A model generated the notes under the pieces. It did not search any database and was not told the DNA's origin. It was given only the letters and a program-made list of their open reading frames with translations. Positions 1 through 9,135 of a stretch of 64,000 bases of DNA are shown here, piece by piece. Position 1 is the stretch's first letter. Each line of letters begins with the position of its first letter. The translations under genes and the position numbers were made by a program. The DNA is from Paenibacillus humicus NBRC 102415. GTDB lineage: Bacteria > Bacillota > Bacilli > Paenibacillales > Paenibacillaceae. The stretch lies in contig NZ_BIMD01000004.1 in assembly GCF_004000905.1 (NCBI RefSeq), positions 62,001 through 126,000 of the forward strand, given 5' to 3'.

Positions 1-625
1 CCCCTTTCCTGTCGGCGGCATTCCGGCGGTAAGCAGCCGGAGTCATGCCCGTCATTTTTTTGAACAAAGTCGTGAAATAAGGCGTGTTGGGCCAGCCGCA
101 GCGCTTGCCTACGGCAGCGACGGGCAGATCCGTGGACAGCAGCAGCTCCTTGGCGGCTTCGGCCCGAACCTGCTGGATGTATTCAACGGGCGTGACGCCC
201 ACGATTTTATGGAACGTCCGGTGGAGGTGGAACGGCGAGCCGTGGCATGCGGCCGCGAGAGCTTCCAAGGTCAGGCGCTCGGCATAATGAGCGCGGATGA
301 ATCTTTGGGCCAGGGTGATCCAGTCCTCGTCAGGCACGAGCTCTCCCGTCGGCCTGCATCGCTTGCAAGGGCGGTAGCCGGCGGCGAGCGCTTCGCCGAA
401 CGTTCGGAACAAGCCGGCGTTCTCCCGGTTCGGCAGCCTGGACCGGCAGGAAGGCCTGCAGAATATTCCGGTCGTCCTGACCGCGTAGAAAAATTCCCCG
501 TCTCTCGAGCCGTCGCATGCTGCCACGGCTTCCCATTCACTGTCGCCCAGCAGCTGCGGCTCTCCGAGGGAGCTGCCGCCCCCGTCTTCCCGCAGCCCGA
601 AGCCGATTGAATCCGTTATCCGCAT
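1..625 (-). CDS. adaA: AdaA: methylphosphotriester-DNA methyltransferase / transcriptional activator (3' end outside window)
   Basis: The gene reads leftwards and runs off the window start; about 208 codons are present, close to the 211 residues of Bacillus subtilis AdaA, so only the last few residues are missing. The N-terminal half carries the Ada zinc-binding repair domain: GIFCRPSC (Cys56, Cys60) and RPCKRC (Cys87, Cys90) give the four zinc-ligand cysteines, one of which accepts the methyl group from phosphotriesters in AdaA/Ada. Residues from about 100 on form two AraC-type helix-turn-helix motifs ending in TPAAYRR. In the family, the methylated protein activates its own gene and alkyl-repair genes such as adaB; any adaB would lie outside the window. 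The ATG at 623-625 was chosen because AAGGAGGTGATC lies just upstream of it. Confidence 0.93.
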   Translation of the reverse strand, partial: MRITDSIGFGLREDGGGSSLGEPQLLGDSEWEAVAACDGSRDGEFFYAVRTTGIFCRPSCRSRLPNRENAGLFRTFGEALAAGYRPCKRCRPTGELVPDEDWITLAQRFIRAHYAERLTLEALAAACHGSPFHLHRTFHKIVGVTPVEYIQQVRAEAAKELLLSTDLPVAAVGKRCGWPNTPYFTTLFKKMTGMTPAAYRRNAADRKG

Positions 626-713
626 CAGGATCACCTCCTTCATCAGTATAACGCCTTCAAGCGCGTTTGTGCGGCATCCCGGATAGGAGCGCAAGATTGC
701 GAAACCGTCCAAC

Positions 714-736
714 TAAAAAAAGTCCCCTAAGGGACT
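714..736 (-). terminator. Rho-independent terminator after the 846-1700 gene
   Basis: On the minus strand AGTCCCTTAGGGGACT is followed by a run of seven T (714-720). It ends the leftward oxalate decarboxylase / hydrolase unit. Confidence 0.75.
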
Positions 737-845
737 CTCGGCCAGTCTGGCAACGTCAGGCTGGCCGGCTGCCTCGCCGGCTGCCCTTGCCGCCTAGCTT
801 CACCGGCTGCACCGACTGCTAGGAATGGCTCGCTCCGGCTTCCCT

Positions 846-1700
846 TCAATCCCTGGCAGCTTCGTACAGGCTGGCCGCGATGCGCGCCGGAGCGGTTTTG
901 ACGGTGGACATATGGTCGCCTTCCGTTTTGATCAGCCGGAACACCCCGAGACGTCCGGACATGTGAGGATGCCAGCCGTAGCCTTCTCCTTGCGGCAGCA
1001 CGCCGTCGGTCGTGAGGTACAGGTAGCTTCTCGGAATTTCGAGTCCATAGAATTTCTTCAGGTCGAGCTTCTCGAAGAGAGGTTTCGCCGGCTCCGGAAC
1101 CATCCTGCTGTACAGATGATCGGCGAGTCTTTTGTCGGCCAGATTCGCGAACGTATCCCTGAACAGCGGGTACGGAAGCATGATCGTATCGTCGGGGGAA
1201 GACTGCCTGAGCTGGATGAACGATTGCTGCACGGGAGGAGGGAGCTCGTCTGCGACCGATTGGCCGTCCTTCAGGACGAACGCGTTCATGAAGATGATTC
1301 TGCGGATTCGGTCCGGCACGAGCTCGGCGGTTTTCTGAATGACGCTTCCTCCGAAGCTGTGGCCGACGAGCCGCACATCGGAGAGGCCGCAGCCCGTAAT
1401 GGTTGCCGCCACCGCTCGGGTAATGGCTTCATGCGTAACGCCGGGATTATAATCCGGGCCATGACCGGGATATTCCGGCACATGGACGATGTGGCCTTGC
1501 CTTCTCAGCTCGGATGCAACCTCGCTCCAATAGCTGGCGTCCGCCCAGGACCCATGGACGAGGACAAAGGTCAGACTCGGCGCAGGCTCGCCCTGCTGGC
1601 TGCCGCTTCGGTACAGGCTGCGGATAGGAGGCAGGGGAGGATAAGCAGCCATCCAGGCGTAGGGAAACCGATCCTGCGCAAAAAAGCGTTCGGGATGCAT
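846..1700 (-). CDS. Alpha/beta-hydrolase fold protein, esterase-like
   Basis: About 284 residues. The alpha/beta-hydrolase hallmarks are visible: the oxyanion region LVHGSW, the PGHG loop, the nucleophile elbow LVGHSFGG (Ser) and a late EGDHMS that supplies the catalytic His. It resembles the small soluble esterases of the EstC / methyl-ester hydrolase group; the substrate cannot be read from sequence. A longer reading frame upstream overlaps the preceding gene. The ATG at 1698-1700 is preferred because AAGGAGTGAG precedes it. It begins only 7 bp after the oxalate decarboxylase stop, so the two are probably co-transcribed, and the terminator at 714-736 closes the unit. Confidence 0.85.
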   Translation of the reverse strand: MHPERFFAQDRFPYAWMAAYPPLPPIRSLYRSGSQQGEPAPSLTFVLVHGSWADASYWSEVASELRRQGHIVHVPEYPGHGPDYNPGVTHEAITRAVAATITGCGLSDVRLVGHSFGGSVIQKTAELVPDRIRRIIFMNAFVLKDGQSVADELPPPVQQSFIQLRQSSPDDTIMLPYPLFRDTFANLADKRLADHLYSRMVPEPAKPLFEKLDLKKFYGLEIPRSYLYLTTDGVLPQGEGYGWHPHMSGRLGVFRLIKTEGDHMSTVKTAPARIAASLYEAARD

Positions 1701-1707
1701 TCGGCTC

Positions 1708-2877
1708 TCACTCCTTATCCGGTCCCGGCACGACGGGCCATTTGACTTTCCGGAGGCAATCGATGACCTCGTCTCCGACATGGAGGTTGCTTTTGACGAG
1801 CTGGCGAGGCGTCAGCGCCATCCACTGGTTGAGGGAAATATCCTCGAAGCGGCTGCTGCGGAACATTTCCAGAAACCAGAGCGTGGAGGTTCCGGTGTTC
1901 TGGATGTAATGGCCGAAGGCGAAAGGGACGTAGCCGACGTCGCCGGCTCTGTAATCGAAGGTCCTCGCTTTGCCGCCGGCGCCGAATACGGTCATGCGGC
2001 CCTGTCCGGCCAAGTAATACTGCCATTCATCCTGGTTGGGATGCCAATGAAGCTCGCGCATGCCTCCCGGCTTGATTTCGACCAGCGCGGCCGCGATCGT
2101 CTTGGATGCCAGGAAGTTGGTCGAATCTGCGATCCTCACGCTGCCGCCCGGTGTCGTGAGAGGAGTCTGGGCGAGCAGCGAATGCTTGAAAGGAAACGGG
2201 ACGGAGCCGTATGGCGACTGAATTTCCTGGCTTTGGACGGGACCCGGCACCCGGTCGCGGTAGATGTAGACCTGTCCGGGCGGAATGGAATCGAACGCGC
2301 TCGCCGGAACGCCGAAGTTCTCGGCCAGCACGTCCTTGGGAGTATGGGCGAACCAATCGGAGATGGAGAGGGTGTTCAGATCCGAGAAATGGCCGTCGTC
2401 GAAGACGAGCAGGAATTCGCAGCCTTCCTCCAGCCCTTGGATGGAATGGGGCAGCCCCGGCGGAAAGTACCACAGATCTCCGGGACCGACGTCGGCGATG
2501 AAATTGCGGCCTTGCCAGTCGATGGCGGTAATCCGGGCGCTTCCGAGGAGCATATAAGACCATTCGGCCTGCTGATGCCAGTGAAGCTCCCGGACTCCTC
2601 CCGGAATGAGGCTCATATTGACTCCGGCAAGCGTTGTCGCTGCGGGGAGCTCCCGGATGGTCACCTCGCGCGACCAACCGCCCTGGTTCAGCTGCATATG
2701 CGCATCCGAGAAGGAGAATCTCAGATTCGGGATGAGGCCGTTGTCCGTTGGCGGGGGGACGAGCAGATCGGGATTTTGCAGATCGCGCATAAGGTTGCGG
2801 GGGCCTTTGTCAGGCCCGCCGGCTCCATCCGCTCGCATGGGCTCGGGAACCGGCATGGATTGGCGCTCATTGTTCAT
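1708..2877 (-). CDS. oxdC: Oxalate decarboxylase, bicupin family
   Basis: 389 residues with two cupin domains, aligning along its whole length with Bacillus OxdC/OxdD, which convert oxalate to formate and CO2 with manganese. N-terminal cupin: RELHWH (Arg96, His99, His101), Glu105 and His144. C-terminal cupin: RELHWH (His277, His279), Glu284, His323 and the conserved FLE (Glu337) equivalent to Bacillus Glu333. The mobile active-site lid, SENST in Bacillus OxdC, reads SDLNT here (165-169), so the lid Glu is replaced by Asp; this loop sets decarboxylase versus oxidase activity. No secretion signal is seen. The start has AAAGGAG eight bases upstream. The next gene downstream is a hydrolase in the same unit. 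Confidence 0.93.
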   Translation of the reverse strand: MNNERQSMPVPEPMRADGAGGPDKGPRNLMRDLQNPDLLVPPPTDNGLIPNLRFSFSDAHMQLNQGGWSREVTIRELPAATTLAGVNMSLIPGGVRELHWHQQAEWSYMLLGSARITAIDWQGRNFIADVGPGDLWYFPPGLPHSIQGLEEGCEFLLVFDDGHFSDLNTLSISDWFAHTPKDVLAENFGVPASAFDSIPPGQVYIYRDRVPGPVQSQEIQSPYGSVPFPFKHSLLAQTPLTTPGGSVRIADSTNFLASKTIAAALVEIKPGGMRELHWHPNQDEWQYYLAGQGRMTVFGAGGKARTFDYRAGDVGYVPFAFGHYIQNTGTSTLWFLEMFRSSRFEDISLNQWMALTPRQLVKSNLHVGDEVIDCLRKVKWPVVPGPDKE

Positions 2878-3040
2878 GGCATGGACTCCTTTTCCGGTGG
2901 CAGGCTCGGGTTCTGCCGCTATGTGCTACCTTACGCCGGCTTTCCGCCGGATATGTATCTGGCGGCAGAAGCCGAATGGAGTTAAAATGGAAGGACGTGG
3001 GAAATAGACAACCTATAATGGAACAGGAGTGAGGCTCCCT

Positions 3041-3439
3041 TTGTGGAAGGAATTCAAGGCGTTCGCGCTCAAAGGCAACATCCTGGATCTCGCTATCGCC
3101 GTCATCATCGGGGCGGCCTTCGGCAAAATCGTCAGCTCGCTCGTGGCGGACATTCTGACGCCGCTGATCGGCATGCTGTTCGGAGGCGTCGACGTCTCCG
3201 GGCTCAAGGCGACATTCGGAGATACTACGCTCGCCTATGGATTGTTCCTCCAGAGCGTGATCGACTTCTTCATCGTTTCGTTCTCCATTTTCCTGTTCAT
3301 CCGGCTGCTCACCGGCCTCAAGCGCAAGCGGCATCATGAGGAAGAGCTGCCGAAGAGGCAGGATCCCGTCCTGACGGGCGAGGAGAAGCTGCTGATCGAA
3401 ATCCGCGATTTGCTGAAGGACCGGCAGGGCAAGCTCTAG
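3041..3439 (+). CDS. mscL: MscL: large-conductance mechanosensitive channel
   Basis: About 132 residues, typical for MscL. The N-terminal amphipathic helix and first membrane helix (WKEFKAFALKGNILDLAIAV, then IIGAAFGKIVSSL) are canonical. The second membrane helix is FLQSVIDFFIVSFSIFLFI, and the charged cytoplasmic bundle ends EEKLLIEIRDLLK. The pentameric channel opens under membrane tension and releases solutes during osmotic downshock. The family begins MWKEF, so the TTG at 3041 (behind AGGAGTGAGG) is taken as the start; an in-frame GTG at 3029 would add four residues but overlaps the ribosome binding site. A TATAAT at 3014-3019 is a possible -10 box. It stands alone between the oxdC promoter and a repeat-rich spacer. 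Confidence 0.95.
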   Translation: MWKEFKAFALKGNILDLAIAVIIGAAFGKIVSSLVADILTPLIGMLFGGVDVSGLKATFGDTTLAYGLFLQSVIDFFIVSFSIFLFIRLLTGLKRKRHHEEELPKRQDPVLTGEEKLLIEIRDLLKDRQGKL

Positions 3440-3441
3440 CG

Positions 3442-3640
3442 AGACGGAGACTCCGGCATGGGAGGCTCCGGCAAGACGGACATTCTGGTATGGCGGAGGC
3501 TTTTTGGAAGTATCGGCGCTGGGACTCGGCTGCATGGGCATGTCAAGACGGAGACTCTGGCATGATGGAAACTCCAGCATTATGGAAGCTTCAGCAAGAC
3601 GGACACGCTGGCATTGCGGAGGCTGCAGCATAACGATTGG
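3442..3640 (+). repeat. Degenerate direct repeats downstream of mscL
   Basis: The spacer contains two related blocks. AGACGGAGACTCCGGCAT at 3442 and AGACGGAGACTCTGGCAT at 3546 each lead into a segment of the form GC-AAGACGGACA-CTGG-AT-GCGGAGGCT (ending about 3501 and 3624). In between lies the 42-bp copy of the downstream reductase gene. This looks like local slippage or duplication rather than coding sequence. Confidence 0.6.
3503..3544 (+). repeat. 42-bp exact copy of the 5' coding end of the aldo/keto reductase gene
   Basis: Positions 3503-3544 are identical to 3739-3780, which lie inside the 3710-4696 gene and encode [13 protein letters not shown]. The copy is in the spacer 236 bp upstream, with no start codon or partner domain, so it is a truncated duplication, not a gene. 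Confidence 0.85.
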
Positions 3641-3709
3641 ACGGCGCATGGACGGCCGGAAGGATGGGCCGCTGCCGGTTTGGCAAAATGAATGGGAGGC
3701 GAATTCTGC

Positions 3710-4696
<987 letters not shown>

Positions 4697-4786
4697 CCAT
4701 CTTCTATGCCACAAGGCTGTGAATGCTCTGGAGCAAGCAGAAGATGAGCAGGAAATGGTGTATTTAGCAGGAGATTGTAATTAATG

Positions 4787-4948
4787 GAGCAGGAGATTGT
4801 AATTGAACAGAAGATGGCAATCGAGCAGAAGATGGCAATCGAGCAGAAGATTGCAATCGAGCAGAAGATTGCAATAGAGCAGAAGATTGCAATAGAGCAG
4901 AAGATTGCAATAGAGCAGAAGATTGTAATTGAGCAGAAGATGGTAACT
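4787..4948 (+). repeat. 18-bp minisatellite, nine tandem units
   Basis: Nine consecutive 18-bp units of consensus GAGCAGAAGATTGCAATM run from 4787 to 4948; the four central units are nearly identical and the outer ones diverge. More decayed copies extend upstream to about 4746. The unit is a multiple of three with no stops on either strand, giving (EQKIAI)n on plus and (FCSIAI)n on minus. An ATG at 4784 with GGAG ten bases upstream could open a 107-residue frame that runs past the next gene start out of frame. Translation is unsupported, and I treat this as a repeat. Confidence 0.9.
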
Positions 4949-5021
4949 ATGGGCAGGTGGTCGCGAATGCGCAGGAGTCGCGCCTCAGCCATCCATTCCT
5001 GCCGGCAAGCGAGGGTCCGAT

Positions 5022-5981
5022 ATGTGGGAATTCATCATTCGCAGAACGCTTCAATCCATTGTCGTCCTGTTGATCGTGTCCGCTTCATGCTTTTATCTGA
5101 TTCATGAAATGCCCGGCGACATGTGGTCGACGATCGGAATGACGCTGGAGCAGAAGCAGCTCGTGGATGCCCGGAAGCATGCGCTCGGACTCGATCTGCC
5201 CTTTCTGGAGCAGTATTGGGCCTGGCTCAAAGGTCTCCGTCATGGAGCGCTCGGCCTGGATTACCAGATGTATCCGATCAGCGGCTACATCTGGAAGTAT
5301 GCGCAGAACAGCCTGATTCTGATCGGCACCGCGTGGCTTCTTGCGCTCATGATCGCGTTTCCGCTGGCGATCTACAACAGCCGCCGGCCGGGCGGCCTGT
5401 CGGACCGGGCGGCAGCCATGCTCGCGCTTGCCGGCTTCGCCTTGCCCGCCAGCGCCGCCGGCATCTGGCTGCGTCAGCTGTTTGCCATGAACCTGCTCTG
5501 GCTTCCTCCAAGCAGCATGCATACTCCCGGAATGGAAGGGAACCTGCCGGATCTGCTGCAGCATATGGTTCTGCCCGTGGCGACCTTGATGCTGGGCATC
5601 GTCGCCGTGTATCTCAAGTTCATCCGCTCCAGCCTGCAGGAGGTGCTTCCTTTGGACTATCTGCAGACTGCCCGGGCAAAAGGCGTTCCCGAAAGACGGG
5701 TCATCCTTGTGCATGGACTCAAAAACGCCATGATCCCCGTCGTTACTCTTGCCGCGATGGATCTGCCGATGCTGGTCAGCGGCTCGGCCATCGTCGAGAA
5801 CGTGTTCAATTGGGGCGGTCTCGGATCGCTGATGGTTTACGCCGCTCTTTCGCGCAACCATCCGCTGCTGATCGCCGTCATCCTCCTCGTTACCGCTCTC
5901 GTCGTCCTATTTTCCTGGATCGCGGATATGATCTATCTGCTGCTGGATCCGCGGATCCGGTTCGGCAGGAAGACGGGATAG
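5022..5981 (+). CDS. DppB/OppB-type ABC transporter permease (orphan)
   Basis: 319 residues with about six membrane helices. It starts with the family's MWEFIIRRTLQSIVVLLIV. The cytoplasmic EAA loop DYLQTARAKGVPERRVILVHGLKNAMIPVV contacts the ATPase. The C-terminal half with VENVFNWGGLGSLMVYAALSRNHP is typical of dipeptide/oligopeptide or nickel permeases. These normally work with a DppC partner, two ATPases and a binding protein; none of these is in the neighbourhood. A terminator follows directly, so it appears to be a single-gene unit. The ribosome binding site (GAGGGT) is weak. Possibly a remnant or a partner for transporters encoded elsewhere. Confidence 0.9.
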   Translation: MWEFIIRRTLQSIVVLLIVSASCFYLIHEMPGDMWSTIGMTLEQKQLVDARKHALGLDLPFLEQYWAWLKGLRHGALGLDYQMYPISGYIWKYAQNSLILIGTAWLLALMIAFPLAIYNSRRPGGLSDRAAAMLALAGFALPASAAGIWLRQLFAMNLLWLPPSSMHTPGMEGNLPDLLQHMVLPVATLMLGIVAVYLKFIRSSLQEVLPLDYLQTARAKGVPERRVILVHGLKNAMIPVVTLAAMDLPMLVSGSAIVENVFNWGGLGSLMVYAALSRNHPLLIAVILLVTALVVLFSWIADMIYLLLDPRIRFGRKTG

Positions 5982-6032
5982 GTGACGCGGCGCGGCCCAT
6001 TCGCAAACGATGCCGTTCATTTGATTCATCCC

Positions 6033-6055
6033 CCCGGCCATGCCGGGTTTTTTTT
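6033..6055 (+). terminator. Rho-independent terminator after the orphan permease
   Basis: CCCGGC-CAT-GCCGGG stem at 6033-6047 followed by eight T. Confidence 0.9.
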
Positions 6056-6099
6056 GTTCGCTATTGCGCCATTCATCGCTTTGTTGTCGCAGGATTGCA

Positions 6100-6153
6100 T
6101 TGACATAAGAGCGTTTTCATGAAAAAATGTACACGCGTACATGAGTATATATT
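6100..6153 (+). promoter_or_regulatory. Control region of the LacI gene: TTGACA, cre-like site and two palindromes
   Basis: TTGACA lies at 6100-6105. A cre-like sequence (minus strand TGAAAACGCTCTTA, 6106-6119) matches the CcpA site consensus with one mismatch. It overlaps a perfect 12-bp palindrome TTTTCATGAAAA (6114-6125). Directly after is a near-perfect 16-bp palindrome ATGTACACGCGTACAT (6127-6142), a good candidate operator for the LacI protein encoded next. An AT-rich GTATATATTT follows, but no ideally spaced -10 box could be assigned. Confidence 0.5.
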
Positions 6154-6174
6154 TAAGGCAAATGAGGCTGTGGA

Positions 6175-7215
6175 ATGACAAAAAGGACGGAAGTCGCCAA
6201 GCTCGCGGGCGTATCCGAGGCGACCGTGTCGCGGGTGCTGAGCGGGACGGGGCCGATCAAGGAGGCAACCCGGCTCAAGGTGCTGGAGGCGGCGGACGCG
6301 CTGGGTTATGTGCCTAGCGACATCGCCCGGCAGTTCGCGAAGAAGAGGAGCGGAAACCTGGGCGTCGTGCTGCCGTTCATGCCGAACGTGCCGCTCTTCT
6401 CCACCTTCTACTTCTCGCAGCTGCTCGGCGGTATCGGTCTTGCGGCCGGCGAGCGGGGGCTGAATCTGCTGCTGATCTTCCGGCAGCCGGGAGATGCAAG
6501 TCCATATGCCGGCTTGTTCCGATCCCGCAAGGCGGATGCCTGCATCGTGCTCGGTTCGAGCGGGATTCCGGGAGAGAGGGAGGCGCTGATGGAGCTGGAG
6601 ACGGCCGGCTATCCCTACGCCGTCGCAGGCCAGCGGTTCGAAGGACTGGAGCATCGGACGGCAGACGGAGATCATGCCGCAGGGAGCCGGCAGACGGTAG
6701 CCCATCTGCACGGACTCGGCTGCCGCAGCATTGCCTTTGTCGGCGGTCCTGCGCAGTATTCCAACAGCGGAGACCGGTATGCCGGCTATGTGGAGGGGTT
6801 GGAGCAGGCGGATCTGCCGCTGTCGCCGCATATCGTTCTTGAAGGCAAGTACAGCCGCAAGAGCGGCCTGGCGCTTGCCTCTCGGGTAGAGGAGCTGCTG
6901 CGGAGCGGACAGGCCGACAGCGTGTATGCCGGCAACGACCGGATGGCGATCGGCATCATGCAAGGCTTGCTGGAGAAAGGGATCCAGGCCGGAAGGGATT
7001 ACGCGCTCGCCGGATATGACGGCTCGGATGGAGCTTCCATGACGAGCCCGCAGCTTACTTCCGTGGCGGTCCCTTTCGACGAAGTCGGCCGGCAGGCTGC
7101 GCTGCGGGCGATCGGCGAGGCGGAGGGCGGCATCGCGCCTTCCCATGAGCTCATGCTGGCTACGAGGCTGGCGGCGAGGGATTCGACGCTGTTGTACCGC
7201 CCCGGCCGTCCATGA
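6175..7215 (+). CDS. LacI-family transcriptional regulator
   Basis: 346 residues. The N-terminal helix-turn-helix and hinge are canonical (EVAKLAGVSEATVSRVL, then the hinge around YVPSDIARQFAKKRSG). It is followed by a periplasmic-binding-protein-like effector domain with FVGGP, YAGNDRMAIG and AGYDGSD signatures. LacI-type proteins repress sugar genes and release DNA on binding a sugar or sugar phosphate. The gene lies 46 bp before a Gfo/Idh - ThuA - Gfo/Idh set in the same direction, which it probably controls along with itself; the palindromes at 6114-6142 are likely binding sites. TGAGG lies seven bases before the ATG. The effector is unknown. Confidence 0.93.
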   Translation: MTKRTEVAKLAGVSEATVSRVLSGTGPIKEATRLKVLEAADALGYVPSDIARQFAKKRSGNLGVVLPFMPNVPLFSTFYFSQLLGGIGLAAGERGLNLLLIFRQPGDASPYAGLFRSRKADACIVLGSSGIPGEREALMELETAGYPYAVAGQRFEGLEHRTADGDHAAGSRQTVAHLHGLGCRSIAFVGGPAQYSNSGDRYAGYVEGLEQADLPLSPHIVLEGKYSRKSGLALASRVEELLRSGQADSVYAGNDRMAIGIMQGLLEKGIQAGRDYALAGYDGSDGASMTSPQLTSVAVPFDEVGRQAALRAIGEAEGGIAPSHELMLATRLAARDSTLLYRPGRP

Positions 7216-7261
7216 GGCGAAGGCAAGCAGACAACAGAATCCATTGAAGGAGATGATGTCG

Positions 7262-8434
7262 GTGAAGAAGATCAAGGTTGGGATGGTTGGCTACAAGTTC
7301 ATGGGCAAGGCGCATAGCAATGCCTATCGCGCCCTGCCGATGTTTTTCCCGGATGCCCCTGCGGGTCCGGAGCTGAAGGTTCTCTGCGGCCGCGATGCCG
7401 CAGCCGTCGAGCAGGCCCGCGCCCAGTTCGGCTGGGAGGAAGCCGAGACGGATTGGAGACGGCTCGTCCAGCGGGACGATCTCGACCTGATCGACATCAA
7501 CGCTCCGAGCGATGCGCACAAGGAAATCGCGCTGGCCGCAGCGGCAGCAGGCAAGCATCTGTTCTGCGAGAAGCCGCTCGCTCTGTCGTTGCCGGATGCG
7601 AGGGAGATGCTGGAGGCGGCCCGTCAAGCCGGAATCAAGCATATGGTCGGCTTCAACTACCGGTTCTCGCCGGCCGTGCAGCTCGTCAAGAAGCTGATCG
7701 ATGAAGGACGGCTCGGCCAAATCTATCATTTCCGCGCCTGGTTCCTTCAGGACTGGATTCTGGATCCGGACTTCCCGCTCGTATGGAGGCTGCAGAAGGA
7801 TATCGCCGGCTCCGGATCGCATGGCGATCTCGGCGCCCACCTGATCGACATGGCCCGTTACCTGGTGGGAGAGTTCAGCGAGGTGATCGGCATGAGCGAA
7901 ACTTTCGTCAAGGACCGGCCCATCGCCGCCGAGATGACGGGACTGAGCGCCAAGGGCGACAAGGACGCTCCGCGCGGTCCGGTCACGGTCGACGACGCGA
8001 CGCTGTTCCTCGCCCGCTTCGAGGGCGGCGCGCTCGGCAGCTTCGAGGCGACCCGCTTCGCGGCGGGTCATCGGAGCACCAATTCCTTCGAGATCAACGG
8101 CAGCAAAGGCAGCGTCATTTTCGATTTCGAGCGGATGAACGAGCTGCAGGTGTATTTCACCGACGATGCGGACGATGTGCAAGGCTTCCGCCGGGTGCTC
8201 GTCACCGATGCTCCGCATGCGTATATCAACGCCTGGTGGCCGGCAGGGCATACGATCGGATTCGAGCATACGTTCACGCATGAGATGCTGGAGCTGTTCA
8301 CCGCCATTCATGAAGACCGCCAGCCTTCGCCGAATTTCGTCGACGGCGTCAAATGCCAGGAGGTGCTGGAGGCGGTCGACCGTTCCATCGCGGAGCGACG
8401 CTGGGTAGCCCTACAGGAAATGCAGGAAGCGTGA
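7262..8434 (+). CDS. Gfo/Idh/MocA-family NAD(P)-dependent oxidoreductase
   Basis: About 390 residues. The N-terminal Rossmann domain starts KKIKVGMVGYKFMGKAHSNAY and contains the diagnostic dinucleotide/sugar motif CEKPLAL. The C-terminal alpha/beta domain carries GDLGAHLIDMARYL, with the conserved Asp and His of the sugar site. The family oxidises or reduces cyclic sugars, inositols or sugar acids. Two ATGs at 7253 and 7256 overlap or abut the ribosome binding site GAAGGAG (7246-7252), so the GTG at 7262, nine bases away, is the probable start. Gene order with the next two genes resembles thuA/thuB-like sets in which disaccharides are oxidised to 3-keto forms; the substrate here is unproven. 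Confidence 0.9.
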   Translation: MKKIKVGMVGYKFMGKAHSNAYRALPMFFPDAPAGPELKVLCGRDAAAVEQARAQFGWEEAETDWRRLVQRDDLDLIDINAPSDAHKEIALAAAAAGKHLFCEKPLALSLPDAREMLEAARQAGIKHMVGFNYRFSPAVQLVKKLIDEGRLGQIYHFRAWFLQDWILDPDFPLVWRLQKDIAGSGSHGDLGAHLIDMARYLVGEFSEVIGMSETFVKDRPIAAEMTGLSAKGDKDAPRGPVTVDDATLFLARFEGGALGSFEATRFAAGHRSTNSFEINGSKGSVIFDFERMNELQVYFTDDADDVQGFRRVLVTDAPHAYINAWWPAGHTIGFEHTFTHEMLELFTAIHEDRQPSPNFVDGVKCQEVLEAVDRSIAERRWVALQEMQEA

Positions 8435-8471
8435 AGCTCGAAAACGATATGAGGAAAAAGGCGGGTGCACC

Positions 8472-9104
8472 ATGAGAAAAGCATTGATCGTGCAGGGCGG
8501 ATGGGACGGCCATCAGCCGAAAGAGGTGGCCGCGATTTTCGCGGAGCTGCTGGGCAAGGAACAATTCGACGTTGTCGTCTCGGATACGCTGGACAGCTTC
8601 AAGGACGCGGAGCTGATGATCTCGCTCGATCTGATCGTCCCGATCTGGACGATGGGCAGCATCGCTCAGGAGCAGCTGCGCCCGCTGCTGGATGCCGTGC
8701 AGGCCGGCTGCGGCATCGCCGGCTGCCACGGAGGGATGAGCGACGCCTTCCGCAATGAAGTCGAATATCAGCATATGGTCGGCGGACAATGGGTCGCGCA
8801 TCCCGGCAACGACGGGGTGAGATACGAGGTGAGCATGAGCCGCCCGGACGATCCTTTGACAGAGGGAATCGGAGATTTCGAGGTTTCCTCGGAAAAATAC
8901 TACATGCACGTCGATCCAGCCATCACCGTACATGCGACGACCGACTTCGACGGCGTCAAGATGCCCGTCGTCTGGACGAAGACATGGGGCCAAGGACGCG
9001 TCTACCACAATACGCTCGGACATCAGGCCAATATCGTCGAGATGCCTCCGGTGCTCGAACTGATGAGACGGGGCTTCCTGTGGGCCGCCCGTCCGCAAGC
9101 CTAG
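8472..9104 (+). CDS. ThuA-like domain protein
   Basis: 210 residues with the ThuA fold, related to class I glutamine amidotransferases. It starts [21 protein letters not shown], has [15 protein letters not shown] in the position of the amidotransferase nucleophile elbow, and [20 protein letters not shown] near the end. ThuA in Sinorhizobium is needed for trehalose/maltitol use and acts with a Gfo/Idh partner; its chemistry has been linked to 3-keto-sugar metabolism. Here it lies between two Gfo/Idh genes (37 and 31 bp gaps), consistent with one operon. The ribosome binding site is modest (GGCGGGTG). Confidence 0.88.
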   Translation: MRKALIVQGGWDGHQPKEVAAIFAELLGKEQFDVVVSDTLDSFKDAELMISLDLIVPIWTMGSIAQEQLRPLLDAVQAGCGIAGCHGGMSDAFRNEVEYQHMVGGQWVAHPGNDGVRYEVSMSRPDDPLTEGIGDFEVSSEKYYMHVDPAITVHATTDFDGVKMPVVWTKTWGQGRVYHNTLGHQANIVEMPPVLELMRRGFLWAARPQA

Positions 9105-9135
9105 AACAACGACAGCCCAAGGAGGCCCCAATACT

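Noticed and set aside
84-610. Plus-strand open frames over the window start
   Set aside because: They oppose the AdaA coding sequence, which has intact zinc and helix-turn-helix motifs and a strong ribosome binding site.
737-845. GCCGGCTGC-rich spacer that might be a repeat element
   Set aside because: The copies are too short and irregular to call beyond GC-rich low complexity.
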